DNA of 64,000 nt, from NCBI RefSeq assembly GCF_028683135.1, contig NZ_JAJUBB010000001.1, forward strand, positions 1-64,000, read 5' to 3'. The notes beneath the pieces are model-generated. The model made no database searches and was not told the DNA's origin. It saw only the letters and a list, made by a program, of their open reading frames with translations. Position 1 is the first letter of the stretch, and each line of letters opens with the position of its first letter. Positions 16,234 to 25,569 of this stretch are shown here, piece after piece. Both the position numbers and the translations under genes were made by a program. The stretch comes from Enterovibrio qingdaonensis. Lineage in GTDB: Bacteria; Pseudomonadota; Gammaproteobacteria; Enterobacterales; Vibrionaceae.

Positions 16234-17121
16234 ATGATAATTGACCAATCTTTGGTAAACAAAGTGTTCGATTTAGCCAAATCAGAAGGCGTAACCCCGA
16301 CGGCTGTTTCGACGTTAAACGTTTACGTATCATCAAACGAAATCCCCCTAATGCCGATGGTGCTTCAGCCCGCAATTTGTTTTGTTCTTCAAGGGAAGAA
16401 AAAGGTGGTTGCGGGGCGAGTGCACTACGAATATAGCCCCAATACGTATCTGATTAATTCAGTGATTCGACCGGTCGAAGCGAGTGTCTTGGACGTAAAT
16501 AAGGATCAACCCTATGTAGGACTTAGTTTGGGCATTGATCGCCATGTCGTCGGGCAGTTAATGATGGAAATGAACCGATGGGATCACGAGACTAAATACG
16601 TCGAGCAAGCGACGTTAACCCAATCTACGTCTTTAACCGTGCCGATCTCTAACGCGCTGGAAAGGTTAGTTAATGTCCTTTCGGAGCCGATGGACTGTGA
16701 CATCTTAGCTAGTTCAATCTGCCGAGACTTGTACTATCAAGTATTGAAGGGACCGTGCGGTGGTTTATTGAGAAACAGTGTGAGTCACCATGCTGGTGCG
16801 AATCGCATTGCGCCTGTCGTGCACTACATTGAGCAACACTTTGAACGAAACATTGATATTGAAGAGATCGCAGATGTGGCGGGAATGAGTGTGTCCTCGT
16901 TACACGAGCATTTTAAACTGGTCACGTCAGTGTCGCCTATGCAGTATGTGAAGTCGCTTCGGCTTCACAAAGCGAGATCAATGCTATCGCAAGGGTATCA
17001 AGTCTCGGAGGTGTGTTTTGGGGTTGGATACAGCAGCCCATCACAATTTAGCCGAGAGTTTAAACGCTACTTCGGAATCACCCCAAGTAACGCGAAATCC
17101 AGTGTGGCCACGATAGGCTAA
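16234..17121 (+). CDS. AraC-family regulator with AraC_N cupin-like sensor domain (YqhC-like)
   Basis: A 295-residue regulator. The N-terminal region (about residues 20-170: PMVLQPAICFVLQGKKKVVAG, then PYVGLSLGIDRHVVGQLM) is the AraC_N sensor domain found in YqhC, which in E. coli responds to aldehydes. The C-terminal half is a double helix-turn-helix (IEEIADVAGMSVSSLHEHFK, GVGYSSPSQFSREFKRYFGI). ATG 16234 has GAGGGAGAG upstream. Its divergent position makes it the likely activator of the Mo-hydroxylase operon, with an aldehyde-type inducer as a reasonable guess. Confidence 0.88.
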   Translation: MIIDQSLVNKVFDLAKSEGVTPTAVSTLNVYVSSNEIPLMPMVLQPAICFVLQGKKKVVAGRVHYEYSPNTYLINSVIRPVEASVLDVNKDQPYVGLSLGIDRHVVGQLMMEMNRWDHETKYVEQATLTQSTSLTVPISNALERLVNVLSEPMDCDILASSICRDLYYQVLKGPCGGLLRNSVSHHAGANRIAPVVHYIEQHFERNIDIEEIADVAGMSVSSLHEHFKLVTSVSPMQYVKSLRLHKARSMLSQGYQVSEVCFGVGYSSPSQFSREFKRYFGITPSNAKSSVATIG

Positions 17122-17158
17122 TGATGATATTGATTTGCAGTAAGCACAATGTGATGGA

Positions 17159-17704
17159 CTAAAATTCAAACCTCACATTCATATAAAATTGCTCTTTATA
17201 TAGTCCATTGGCACGATACATTACCCCGACAGATAGCGCATCTGTAGAATGGAAACGTCCGCCAAGCTCAACAATACTTTTTGTGTCATCGGAATCGAAG
17301 GCGACCTGCCCAACAACCGCCGTGACTTCTATTTGAGGCATAACCCAAGCTCGAATACCGACATTAACCCCATACGCCAGTTCGCCAAAATCATGCTTAT
17401 CGTCTTCAGGAAATTTCACTGAGTAGATACGTGCATCACCATGCAAGTCAACAAATCCGTTAATTGGCGCTTGAAAGCCTGCACCCCCTGAAATAATCCA
17501 GTCCCCTTCAAATTGGCTACTTGCATTAACCACAAAATGCGCACCATCCATAAATGCAAGGCGACCCGTGCCGGCAAGGCCTGAAGGATCGGCAGTGAAA
17601 CCTATTTCAAGGTTGGTGTAGTTAAAATTGGTTGCCATCGCATTCGTACAACTCATTCCCACTGCGACCATCAACACTTTGGTTAAAAGAGATATTGGTT
17701 TCAC
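17159..17704 (-). CDS. exported outer-membrane-type beta-barrel protein, unknown function
   Basis: A 181-residue protein with an N-terminal signal peptide (KPISLLTKVLMVAVGMSCTN, cleavage near AMA-TN). The mature part has alternating hydrophobic/polar strands (GELAYGVNVGIRAWVMPQIE, QFYMNVRFEF) and ends in phenylalanine, as is usual for outer-membrane barrels. The start is GTG at 17704, chosen because it gives an intact signal sequence. It is transcribed alone, convergent with the AraC gene. I do not recognise a more specific family. Confidence 0.7.
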   Translation of the reverse strand: MKPISLLTKVLMVAVGMSCTNAMATNFNYTNLEIGFTADPSGLAGTGRLAFMDGAHFVVNASSQFEGDWIISGGAGFQAPINGFVDLHGDARIYSVKFPEDDKHDFGELAYGVNVGIRAWVMPQIEVTAVVGQVAFDSDDTKSIVELGGRFHSTDALSVGVMYRANGLYKEQFYMNVRFEF

Positions 17705-17841
17705 GCGTTGTCGCCCTGTTTACAATCAGTTACATGGTTTCGAGTGTAAAAGCAGGAACCCGAAAAATTTAGTTGTGATTCGAATAACTTTGATGCTCGT
17801 GGCAAAGTTATTCATATAAAACTCGTCACTTATCAATTTTT

Positions 17842-17866
17842 TGCAACACGATGTGATATTGTTGCA
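17842..17866. promoter_or_regulatory. inverted repeat upstream of cobQ
   Basis: TGCAACA (17842-17848) and TGTTGCA (17860-17866) form a 7+7 bp inverted repeat with an 11-bp spacer, about 80 bp before the cobQ start. I see no cobalamin-riboswitch signature in this leader, so control may instead be by a DNA-binding protein. Weak evidence. Confidence 0.3.
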
Positions 17867-17945
17867 CGAAAATTTCTGTTCCAGCTCCGATACCGTGCGG
17901 CGTAAGGTTTACCGTTCAGCACGGGTTCGCGTTTTAGGCTTTTGT

Positions 17946-19397
17946 ATGCTTTCAACTCACAATGCTCTCATGATTCAGGGCACAACTTCCGACGCAGGTA
18001 AAAGCGTTCTCGTGGCGGGCCTTGGACGAGTCCTTGCACGAAAAGGTGTCTCTGTTGCGCCATTTAAATCTCAAAATATGGCGCTAAACAGTGCTGTCAC
18101 TGCAGATGGCGGGGAGATCGGTCGCGCGCAGGCTTTCCAAGCTTTCGCGTGTGGTGTTGAGCCAAGTGTTCACATGAATCCTATCTTGCTAAAGCCAGAT
18201 TCGGATTGTTCTGCACAGGTCATCATTCAAGGCAAAGCGTCGGTCTCTATGCAGGCCATTGGGTTTCAGGCATACAAGGAGTTGGCTATGGGGCCAATTC
18301 TTGAATCGTTCAATATTCTCCAAGATAGATTTGACTGTGTGCTGATTGAAGGAGCTGGCAGTCCTGCAGAAGTGAATTTGAGAGAGCACGATGTCGCCAA
18401 CATGGGTTTTGCAGAAGAAGCAGATGTTCCCGTGATCATAGTGGCAGACATCGATCGAGGTGGGGTATTGGCGCATTTACTTGGGACTTTAGAATGTTTG
18501 TCTCAATCTGAAAGAGAGCGTGTGATCGGCTTCGTTATTAACCGTTTTCGTGGTGACCTTGAGCTTCTTAAACCGGGACTGAGATGGCTAGAAGAGAAGA
18601 CCGGAAAACCCGTCCTCGGTGTCGTTCCCTATCTGCAAGGACTCAACCTCGATGCTGAAGATGCGATCGATGTAACGCAGAACATTGATGATTCACAACC
18701 TGTGTTGAATGTGGCAGTTCCGGTGTTTCCAAGAATAAGTAATCACACTGACTTTGATGCGTTGCGGTTCCACCCAAACGTGAATTTACAATTCGTTGGG
18801 CCGGGAGAAAAAATACCTGGTTGCGATTTGATTGTTTTGCCAGGCAGTAAGAATGTCATCTCTGATCTTACCGCATTGCGTGAATATGGTTGGGACAAGG
18901 CCATTGCAAAACACCTGAGATATGGTGGAAAGGTGATTGGTATTTGTGGTGGGTATCAAATGCTTGGTCAATGTATCCGCGACCCTCATCAGATTGAAGG
19001 CAGCATTGATTTGGCACAAGGTTTGGGCTTTCTTGAAGCGGAATCCGTTATTGAGAAAGAAAAGGTGCTGTTGCAGAAAGAGGGGCGTATCTCGCTAAAC
19101 GGTCAGTCAGTGAATGTGGTGGGTTATGAAATCCACATGGGGATCACTACAACAGTGGGTGACGCTGTGATCGTTACTCAGGAAAGTGTTGATGGTTTAG
19201 TGAGTGCAGACAACAACGTATTTGGCACCTATTGGCATGGGCTGTTTGATTCCCCTGATGCGTGTTCGTTAATCCTACGGTGGGCTGGGTTGGATTCACA
19301 GTCTGGCATTGACGTTATCGCGGAAAGAGAGAGAAGTATTAATGCGTTGGCCGATGCGCTGGAAGACTCAATCAATCTACAAATGATATGGGGATGA
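17946..19397 (+). CDS. cobQ: cobyric acid synthase CobQ (CbiP)
   Basis: ATP- and glutamine-dependent amidation of adenosylcobyrinic acid diamide to cobyric acid, in the cytosol. The 483-residue protein has an N-terminal dethiobiotin-synthetase-like ATPase domain ([20 protein letters not shown]) and a C-terminal glutaminase domain with nucleophile [10 protein letters not shown] and the catalytic His in [11 protein letters not shown] start at ATG 17946, where family similarity begins; a frame from 17841 would add 35 unrelated residues. No other corrin genes are adjacent, so it may serve salvage or a dispersed pathway. Confidence 0.93.
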   Translation: MLSTHNALMIQGTTSDAGKSVLVAGLGRVLARKGVSVAPFKSQNMALNSAVTADGGEIGRAQAFQAFACGVEPSVHMNPILLKPDSDCSAQVIIQGKASVSMQAIGFQAYKELAMGPILESFNILQDRFDCVLIEGAGSPAEVNLREHDVANMGFAEEADVPVIIVADIDRGGVLAHLLGTLECLSQSERERVIGFVINRFRGDLELLKPGLRWLEEKTGKPVLGVVPYLQGLNLDAEDAIDVTQNIDDSQPVLNVAVPVFPRISNHTDFDALRFHPNVNLQFVGPGEKIPGCDLIVLPGSKNVISDLTALREYGWDKAIAKHLRYGGKVIGICGGYQMLGQCIRDPHQIEGSIDLAQGLGFLEAESVIEKEKVLLQKEGRISLNGQSVNVVGYEIHMGITTTVGDAVIVTQESVDGLVSADNNVFGTYWHGLFDSPDACSLILRWAGLDSQSGIDVIAERERSINALADALEDSINLQMIWG

Positions 19398-19455
19398 CAT
19401 AGTCCGTTAAGATTTCTTTGTCAATGTTTATGTGCAACATAAAAGTTGCCAAAGT

Positions 19456-19473
19456 TGTAAAATTACGTTTGCA
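19456..19473. promoter_or_regulatory. TyrR-like box upstream of aroG
   Basis: TGTAAA-N6-TTTGCA differs at one position from the TyrR consensus TGTAAA-N6-TTTACA. It lies about 100 bp before the aroG start, where E. coli aroG is also under TyrR control. Binding is inferred from the match and the target. Confidence 0.6.
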
Positions 19474-19568
19474 CTCTATGCGGATTGACGATAAGTTAAA
19501 GATGAATGTAGGGATTACACGTTATTTGTTAAACGCAAAATAACGAGAAGTATAAGCAAGGTGAGATA

Positions 19569-20630
19569 ATGAGCTTTCATAAAACAGACGATGTACGCAT
19601 TAGCAATATTAAAGAACTTCTTCCTCCAATTGCGGTTTTAGAAAAGTTTCCGGCAACAGAAAAAGCGTCTGAGACTGTTTTTAATGCTCGTCAGGCTATT
19701 CATAATATTTTGAATGACAAAGATGACCGCCTTCTGGTCATTATTGGTCCATGTTCTATCCATGATCCAGTTGCGGCAGTAGAGTACGGCGAAAAGCTAA
19801 AAGCCCTTCGTGATAAGCACGCAGATAAGCTTGAAATCGTCATGCGTGTTTACTTTGAGAAACCACGCACAACCGTTGGCTGGAAGGGGCTTATTAATGA
19901 CCCTTACTTGGATAACAGCTTTAAGTTGAATGATGGCTTGCGTATTGGTCGTAAGCTACTGCTAGACATTACCAACATGGGCTTGCCGACTGCAGGTGAG
20001 TTTTTGGACATGATCACGCCACAGTACATGGGTGATTTGATCAGCTGGGGCGCAATCGGTGCACGTACGACTGAATCTCAAGTTCACCGTGAGTTGTCAT
20101 CAGGGCTTTCTTGTCCGGTTGGATTCAAAAACGGTACGGATGGGAACATCAAAATTGCGACCGACGCAATTCGCTCAGCTGAGTCTCCTCACCACTTCTT
20201 ATCGGTGACCAAGTTTGGCCATTCAGCCATCGTAGAGACGGCGGGTAACGAAGATTGCCATATTATTCTTCGTGGTGGTAAAGAGCCTAACTACTCGGCT
20301 GAACATGTTTCAGCGATCATGTCAGAGTTGGAATCGGCAAACTTACGTTCAAAACTGATGATTGACTTCAGCCACGCGAACAGCAGCAAGCAGTACAAAA
20401 ACCAAGTTGTCGTTGGTGATGATGTCGCGAACCAAGTTGCGGGCGGGAACGATGCAATCTTTGGTGTCATGATTGAAAGTCACATTGTAGAAGGCCGACA
20501 AGATCTTGTAGACGGTAAAGCACCTGTGTACGGTCAAAGTATTACAGATGCTTGTATCGGCATGGATGATACGGAAAAGGTACTTCAACGATTGGCTGAT
20601 GCGGTTCAAGAGCGTCGCAATAGCAAATAA
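19569..20630 (+). CDS. aroG: DAHP synthase, AroG type (3-deoxy-7-phosphoheptulonate synthase)
   Basis: First enzyme of the shikimate pathway, condensing phosphoenolpyruvate with erythrose 4-phosphate. The 353-residue protein is very close to E. coli AroG along its whole length (RISNIKELLPPIAVLEKFPA, LVIIGPCSIHDPVAAVEYGE, FEKPRTTVGWKGLINDPYLD, MIDFSHANSSKQYKNQ). AroG enzymes are usually inhibited by phenylalanine; AroF (Tyr) and AroH (Trp) are alternatives but fit less well by eye. A TyrR-like box precedes it and a terminator follows. Confidence 0.93.
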   Translation: MSFHKTDDVRISNIKELLPPIAVLEKFPATEKASETVFNARQAIHNILNDKDDRLLVIIGPCSIHDPVAAVEYGEKLKALRDKHADKLEIVMRVYFEKPRTTVGWKGLINDPYLDNSFKLNDGLRIGRKLLLDITNMGLPTAGEFLDMITPQYMGDLISWGAIGARTTESQVHRELSSGLSCPVGFKNGTDGNIKIATDAIRSAESPHHFLSVTKFGHSAIVETAGNEDCHIILRGGKEPNYSAEHVSAIMSELESANLRSKLMIDFSHANSSKQYKNQVVVGDDVANQVAGGNDAIFGVMIESHIVEGRQDLVDGKAPVYGQSITDACIGMDDTEKVLQRLADAVQERRNSK

Positions 20631-20651
20631 TCAGTTGAACGAAAGTTTAAA

Positions 20652-20676
20652 GGCCGCCAATCATGGCGGCTTTTTT
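20652..20676 (+). terminator. rho-independent terminator of aroG
   Basis: GCCGCCA (20653-20659), loop ATCA, TGGCGGC (20664-20670), then TTTTTT. Confidence 0.9.
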
Positions 20677-21043
20677 GTTTTTTCTGATGGTAGTGAAAGC
20701 GTTTTCTTTCTAATTTCTTGGTCACTCCCAATGCGTTACAACACTGCGATAGAAACCGAATGATTCATAGATGAGACTGGATTGCAGTGGTTTGCAAATT
20801 ACTAATAGATTTGTCACTTTAACGGAAAATACTGAGTAGGTCAGGGAAATCAGTAGATAATAGTGACTCAATGTCTTAACCCATGTAGTTACAGGATACT
20901 TTGGTTGGGTTTAAAACATAAAGCCAAAGAAAGGGCTTTCAAAATGAAAAACTAGAGATAAATCTCGCGATATGTCTATTTGTAGAGCTTCGCGTTAACT
21001 GGCTACTATCGTGTTACGTATTCACAATTGATTAACATAGGCC
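20677..21043. other. intergenic region upstream of the GPH symporter
   Basis: About 370 bp, AT-rich, without a supported frame. It must contain the promoter of the gene at 21044. I see no clear operator or structured RNA. Confidence 0.4.
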
Positions 21044-22492
21044 ATGTCTCAGATAGATGTAACGTCCAACCCAGCGTCGGACTCGCGCGCGCAAGTACCC
21101 ATTGTACAAAAGGGAGCTTATGGTGCAGGTACGCTGACATTGAACCTCTTGCCGGGAGCACTCGGTGTTTTCTCTTTCTTCCTGATAACTGCTTTCGGCA
21201 TGGATCCGTTTTTGGCAGGTTTATTGGGTGGTTTACCTAGGCTGTTTGATGCGATTACTGACCCTATCATGGGCTTTATCACTGATAACACGAAATCACG
21301 CTGGGGTAGACGGCGCCCATACATCGTTGTTGGCGCAATCCTAAGTGGCGTTTTCTTTGCCATGCTTTGGCAATTAGATCCTGAAGCATCACAAGAGTAT
21401 AACTTCTGGTATTTCCTCATTTTCTCTTTGATCTTCACCATCGGTAACACCATGTTTGCAACGCCTTTCGTTGGTCTCGGCTACGAAATGACCTCTGATT
21501 ACAATGAGCGCACACGTTTGATGGCGTTTGCAAACACGTTAGGTCAAGTTGCGTGGATGATTGTGCCATGGTTTTGGGTATTGATTGCAGACCCTGACCT
21601 CTTTAGTAGCCAAGCGGAAGGCGTGCAGCAACTCTCTTTGTTCGTTGCAGGTGCGTGTATTACATTGGGAATTATTCCTGGTTTATTCTGCAAAGGCATT
21701 GATGCTTCTGATATGGGTAACCGTGCGGAAATTTCGGTATCAACGATATTCTCTAACCTCAAAGAGGTGTTCAGAGGTATAAAGCAAGTGTTCAAGAATG
21801 GCCCTTTTGTTCGCTTATGTGCTGCGACGTTTCTCGTGTTTAACGGCTTCCAATTGGTATCATCATTCGCATTTTTCATTATAGTATTCCACATGTTTGG
21901 TGGAGATTATGGCGCAACTGGAACATGGCCAGCTTGGTTTGCAACGGTCAGTGCCATTGTGACAGCATTTGTGGTTATCCCTGTTATTACTGTGATGGCG
22001 AATAAGTGGGGTAAGCGCAAAGCGTTCATTATTTCTACGGCTATCTCTATTGTTGGGTATTCTTTGAAATGGTGGGGCTTTGATCCAAGCAATCCGTGGA
22101 TGATCTTTATGCCGATTCCACTCATGTCATTTGGTATAGGCGGTCTGTTTACCTTGATGATGAGTATGACAGCCGATGTGTGTGACATGGATGAGCTCGA
22201 AAATGGCATGCCGCGTAAAGAAGGAACGTTTGGTGCTATTTATTGGCTAATGGTGAAAATAGGTCAGGCTCTAGCTCTGATTCTGGGTGGTTTGGTCTTG
22301 AAGCTGATTGGCTTTGATCCAGGTTTGAGCGCACAGTCTGCTGAAACCATCACTCAGCTTCGCATAGCAGACATCATCATTCCTGCATCAACCGCATTTC
22401 TCGCTATTCTTGTCATGTGGAAATATGACCTGAGCGAACAGAAAGCGCGGGCGATTAAAGATAAATTGGTTCAGCTGCGTGGTGAACTATAG
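21044..22492 (+). CDS. GPH-family (MelB-like) cation:sugar symporter
   Basis: A 482-residue MFS-fold inner-membrane symporter with about 12 hydrophobic segments. The GPH (glycoside-pentoside-hexuronide) signature near the N-terminus is visible as DAITDPIMGFITDNTKSRWG followed by RRRPYIVVG. Related carriers move a glycoside with Na+ or H+. No glycosidase or regulator is linked, so the sugar cannot be inferred. ATG 21044 lacks a strong ribosome site. Confidence 0.83.
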   Translation: MSQIDVTSNPASDSRAQVPIVQKGAYGAGTLTLNLLPGALGVFSFFLITAFGMDPFLAGLLGGLPRLFDAITDPIMGFITDNTKSRWGRRRPYIVVGAILSGVFFAMLWQLDPEASQEYNFWYFLIFSLIFTIGNTMFATPFVGLGYEMTSDYNERTRLMAFANTLGQVAWMIVPWFWVLIADPDLFSSQAEGVQQLSLFVAGACITLGIIPGLFCKGIDASDMGNRAEISVSTIFSNLKEVFRGIKQVFKNGPFVRLCAATFLVFNGFQLVSSFAFFIIVFHMFGGDYGATGTWPAWFATVSAIVTAFVVIPVITVMANKWGKRKAFIISTAISIVGYSLKWWGFDPSNPWMIFMPIPLMSFGIGGLFTLMMSMTADVCDMDELENGMPRKEGTFGAIYWLMVKIGQALALILGGLVLKLIGFDPGLSAQSAETITQLRIADIIIPASTAFLAILVMWKYDLSEQKARAIKDKLVQLRGEL

Positions 22493-22513
22493 AGAAGATT
22501 GAGTTAAGGCTAG

Positions 22514-22545
22514 AAAAGGCGAGCATGACGCTCGCCTTTTTGTTT
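22514..22545. terminator. bidirectional terminator between convergent genes
   Basis: AAAAGGCGAGC (22514-22524), 5-nt loop, GCTCGCCTTTT (22530-22540), T-rich on the plus strand and A-rich on the left, so it can end both the symporter and the minus-strand M20 gene. Confidence 0.9.
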
Positions 22546-22549
22546 TCCG

Positions 22550-23674
22550 TTACTTTAACCCGTTCATATCTCGTATGATTTGTTCGAAAATTTTGCTCGA
22601 AACATCAATTAAAGCGTCAGGGAAATCATAACGGGGATCATGTAAGGGGGGATGATCAGAGCCACTGCCTAACCCAAAAAATGCTGACGGCCATTCTTTA
22701 GAATACTCGGAAAAGTCTTCAGACCATCGAATGGGATTGTCCAAATTTACGTAGTCAAACCCCAAATCTTTACAGGCTTGGCGAAGTAGCATATTGGCTT
22801 CACTGTGGTTAATAGTGGCGTTGAAGCTATCAACCCATTCGATGCTTAGATCCAACCCATCTCGTTCAGCATAGAAACTTGCTAGTTGCTTTACTTGCTC
22901 ACAGAGCGCAGAAAAACACTTATTGCTATCGCTACGAAGTGTAACAAACAGTTCACCGGTTTCGGGGGTGGTTCCGAACGCAGGTTTTCCCAGCTGAACG
23001 TGAACGATAGTAGCGAGAGTGAAGCCTTGAGAAATCGCCTGCGGCAATGCTTCCACATCGAGCATTAACTCGCGAATAGCAGAGGTCGGGTTAATCGCCG
23101 TCTCGGGGTAGGCTGCATGGGCCGTTTTCCCGACAAAACGAATCGCGACACCAGTAGACGCGCAGGCGAAAGTGTTATTGCGACATAATATTTGGCCGAG
23201 AGGGTACCCAGGCACATTGTGGTAGCCAAAAGCGTAATGAAACTTGGTTTTCTGCCAAGATAGGTCTTTCATCATGGCTTTTGCGCCTTGACCGTTCTCT
23301 TCAGACGGTTGAAAAATAAGGGTCACCGAGCCACGCTGCAATTCGGTTAGGGACAATTTGTAAGCGAGAGCCATCAGGCTCGCGGAATGCCCGTCATGTC
23401 CGCAGGCATGCATAACACCTCTAACGGTTGAGGCATGCTCGTGACAAGGTATTTCATGGATAGGTAGGGCGTCGGTGTCGGCGCGAAATAGCAAGTGAGG
23501 TCCGTCTTCTCTACTTTCAAACTTAACCACAACCCCATATCCACCGATATCTGATAGTGGATCCAATCCAAATGACGACAGCGTTTTTACTATTACATCT
23601 CGGGTGTTTTTTTCGGAGCCCGATAGTTCCGGGTGCTTGTGAAGGCGATGACGAAATAGGATAGGGTTGAACAT
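22550..23674 (-). CDS. M20-family amidohydrolase/aminoacylase
   Basis: A 374-residue metallohydrolase of the HipO/AmaA group that cleaves N-acyl amino acids or similar amides. Visible features: HKHPELSGSEKNTRD at the N-terminus, LLFRADTDALPIHE, the metal ligands in MHACGHDGHSA, and the catalytic Glu in IFQPSEENGQGA. The dimerisation domain covers roughly residues 170-285. No signal peptide, so cytosolic. ATG 23674 has AGGTGG upstream. The specific acyl substrate is unknown. Confidence 0.88.
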   Translation of the reverse strand: MFNPILFRHRLHKHPELSGSEKNTRDVIVKTLSSFGLDPLSDIGGYGVVVKFESREDGPHLLFRADTDALPIHEIPCHEHASTVRGVMHACGHDGHSASLMALAYKLSLTELQRGSVTLIFQPSEENGQGAKAMMKDLSWQKTKFHYAFGYHNVPGYPLGQILCRNNTFACASTGVAIRFVGKTAHAAYPETAINPTSAIRELMLDVEALPQAISQGFTLATIVHVQLGKPAFGTTPETGELFVTLRSDSNKCFSALCEQVKQLASFYAERDGLDLSIEWVDSFNATINHSEANMLLRQACKDLGFDYVNLDNPIRWSEDFSEYSKEWPSAFFGLGSGSDHPPLHDPRYDFPDALIDVSSKIFEQIIRDMNGLK

Positions 23675-23823
23675 GACACCACCTGGTTGCGGAAAACGAA
23701 CGTCATACTCTACTCGGACGGTTGGCGTAATTTTGTGATGAAGATCTACTCTGTTTAGGTTTCAGATCAGAGTTGTCATTATCTAAATCTGTGCATGATC
23801 TCGATAAGATTGATTTGCAAAGA

Positions 23824-23858
23824 AAAACTGTATTGGCAAGCATTTCACCTACCAATAC
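23824..23858 (-). terminator. terminator of the yceI-like gene
   Basis: On the minus strand GTATTGG (from 23858) pairs with CCAATAC (to 23830) across a 15-nt loop and is followed by AGTTTTTC. It lies shortly after the stop at 23872. Confidence 0.7.
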
Positions 23859-23871
23859 AAACGCTTAGCGG

Positions 23872-24438
23872 TTACTTTTTGATGCCTTCTACATGGAGTT
23901 CTAAGTCTACGTAGCTAGAAGGTCCAACGACGTTAATGTCGTAGTCAGCAAGTTCTATGCGTGTTGTGCCGTCAAAGCCGGCACGGTATCCGCCCCACGG
24001 ATCTGCACCTGCCCCAATGAAACTAGCATCAATGGCGATAGGGTTGGTTTTACCGTGAAGTGTTAGATCCCCATTGATAGTCAGTGTGCCGTCTGCGTTC
24101 TGAACGACGGATGTGCTTTTAAACGTCGCTGATGAATATTTAGATGCATTAATGAAATCATCACTGCGAAGGTGTTTATCGCGTTCAGCGTGGTTTGAAT
24201 CCAAGCTGGTTGTATCGATATTGACAACGACGACGGAGTCTTCCACATTCTCAGGGTCATAAGAAAACTCACCATTGAAATCATTAAAACGGCCTTTGAT
24301 AAAGCTGTAGCCTAAGTGAGGTACTTTGAAATTGATTGATGCGTGTGCACCTTCGGTATCAATCACATAATCTTCAGCCATTACTGATGTTGCGAGTGTC
24401 GCGGCGCCAAAACCTAACGCAAGAATTGCCTTCTTCAT
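23872..24438 (-). CDS. YceI-family periplasmic lipid-binding protein
   Basis: A 188-residue protein with a signal peptide (KKAILALGFGAATLATSVMA, cleavage before EDY). The mature part is a YceI lipocalin-like barrel (HASINFKVPHLGYSFIKGRF, RDKHLRSDDFINASKYSSAT, LTLHGKTNPIAI), a fold known to bind isoprenoid or polyprenyl chains. It overlaps the cytochrome b gene by ATGA, the same pairing as E. coli yceI-yceJ, which suggests joint work on a quinone-like or isoprenoid molecule in the periplasm. Confidence 0.92.
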   Translation of the reverse strand: MKKAILALGFGAATLATSVMAEDYVIDTEGAHASINFKVPHLGYSFIKGRFNDFNGEFSYDPENVEDSVVVVNIDTTSLDSNHAERDKHLRSDDFINASKYSSATFKSTSVVQNADGTLTINGDLTLHGKTNPIAIDASFIGAGADPWGGYRAGFDGTTRIELADYDINVVGPSSYVDLELHVEGIKK

Positions 24439-24974
24439 ACTGTTCTATCTCCAATCATTTTCCGTAATGTATTGTCTTTATCAATGAAGTGATGCTTGAG
24501 TGCAGCGAGTGCATGTAATGACGCTAACGCAATCAGCGCATAGGCTGCGTAATAGTGAATACTTCCAGCAATATCAGACTGATCAGGGAAGAGTTCGCCA
24601 AGAGCAGGTACTGAAAACCAGTCGAAAACGTCGATGGGACGACCGTCTGAGGTGGAAATGAGGTAGCCTGATACAAAAATAACAAACAGCAACACGTAGA
24701 GAGTATGGTGAGCAGCATGCGCAGCAATCTTCTCAATACGCGATCCTGATATATCAGGTGCTCCTTTCATCGCTCGCCAAAGTAGGCGGAACAGAGTAAG
24801 TGACAGCAATAGAATCCCCACCGACTTGTGCCAGTGCGGTGCAGTTTTGTACCACGAACTGTAGTAGGTTAGGTCGACCATCCAAAGCCCCACTGCAAAC
24901 ATACCAATTACCGTAATGGCAGTTAGCCAGTGTATGACTCTCAATGTCAGATTATATTGCGCTGGGCTTTCCAT
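24435..24974 (-). CDS. cytochrome b561-type membrane protein (YceJ-like)
   Basis: A 179-residue di-haem b561-family protein with four transmembrane helices. Candidate haem ligands are the histidines in RVIHWLTAITVIG (TM1), APHWHKSVGIL (TM2), AAHAAHHTLYVL and SLHALAALKHHFI. It lies directly upstream of the YceI-like gene with translational coupling. The pair likely moves electrons between the quinone pool and a periplasmic partner, as suggested for E. coli YceI/YceJ; that role is inferred. Confidence 0.9.
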   Translation of the reverse strand: MESPAQYNLTLRVIHWLTAITVIGMFAVGLWMVDLTYYSSWYKTAPHWHKSVGILLLSLTLFRLLWRAMKGAPDISGSRIEKIAAHAAHHTLYVLLFVIFVSGYLISTSDGRPIDVFDWFSVPALGELFPDQSDIAGSIHYYAAYALIALASLHALAALKHHFIDKDNTLRKMIGDRTV

Positions 24975-25128
24975 TAACGAAACGTATCCTAGTCATTCAT
25001 TGATAATGAGAAGTATATGTATCTAGATTTACTTTATAACCGTCTTCACTAGAACGACTTGTTCGAAAAATTAGAATGAACTTTAATGAAGGGAATCAAC
25101 CTTGCACATTTTGGTGCTTATTCGACGA

Positions 25129-25155
25129 TAAAAACGGTACCGGATTAAGGTACCG
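25129..25155 (-). terminator. terminator of folM-folX
   Basis: CGGTACC (25135-25141), 7-nt loop, GGTACCG (25149-25155); on the minus strand the stem is followed by TTTTTATCG, about 40 nt after the folX stop. Confidence 0.85.
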
Positions 25156-25192
25156 CTGAGGATATTTAAGCAGTAAGCGCGTGCGTAACGGC

Positions 25193-25555
25193 CTAATCTT
25201 CTTTCTGCCAACTTAAACTTAGAGAGACAGAATCAGCGAAACGCAAGGCGTGAGGCTTATCTATCGTGACACGAGAAAACGTTACCCAAGGATGCTCTAT
25301 TGTGATTTCGAGTACGCTTGAAACGAGTTTTTCTAACAAGAGAAATCGCCCATTTTCGACGTGGTCGATGATGGCTTTGGTGATTGTTTTGTAGTTAAGG
25401 GCGTCGTTAACGTTGTCGTTATAGCACGCCTTGTCACCAGGGTAGTGGATTTCCAAGTTAAGTATCACGTCCTGCTTTTTCTCTTGCTCTTCAGGGTTGA
25501 AGCCAATGTAGGTACGTAGACGAAGGTTAGTAATAGTGATAATGGCATTCTGCAT
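25193..25555 (-). CDS. folX: dihydroneopterin triphosphate 2'-epimerase FolX
   Basis: Epimerises dihydroneopterin triphosphate to dihydromonapterin triphosphate. The 120-residue protein is very close to E. coli FolX in order and motifs ([57 protein letters not shown]). The match is stronger than to the related aldolase FolB. It follows folM by 14 nt, so the two genes together make the tetrahydromonapterin branch. Codon usage looks like that of its neighbours. Confidence 0.92.
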   Translation of the reverse strand: MQNAIITITNLRLRTYIGFNPEEQEKKQDVILNLEIHYPGDKACYNDNVNDALNYKTITKAIIDHVENGRFLLLEKLVSSVLEITIEHPWVTFSRVTIDKPHALRFADSVSLSLSWQKED

Positions 25556-25569
25556 AATGTTCGTCCCTG

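Noticed and set aside
17705-17945. Cobalamin riboswitch upstream of cobQ
   Set aside because: I could not see the conserved B12 box or a matching fold; only a short inverted repeat is present.
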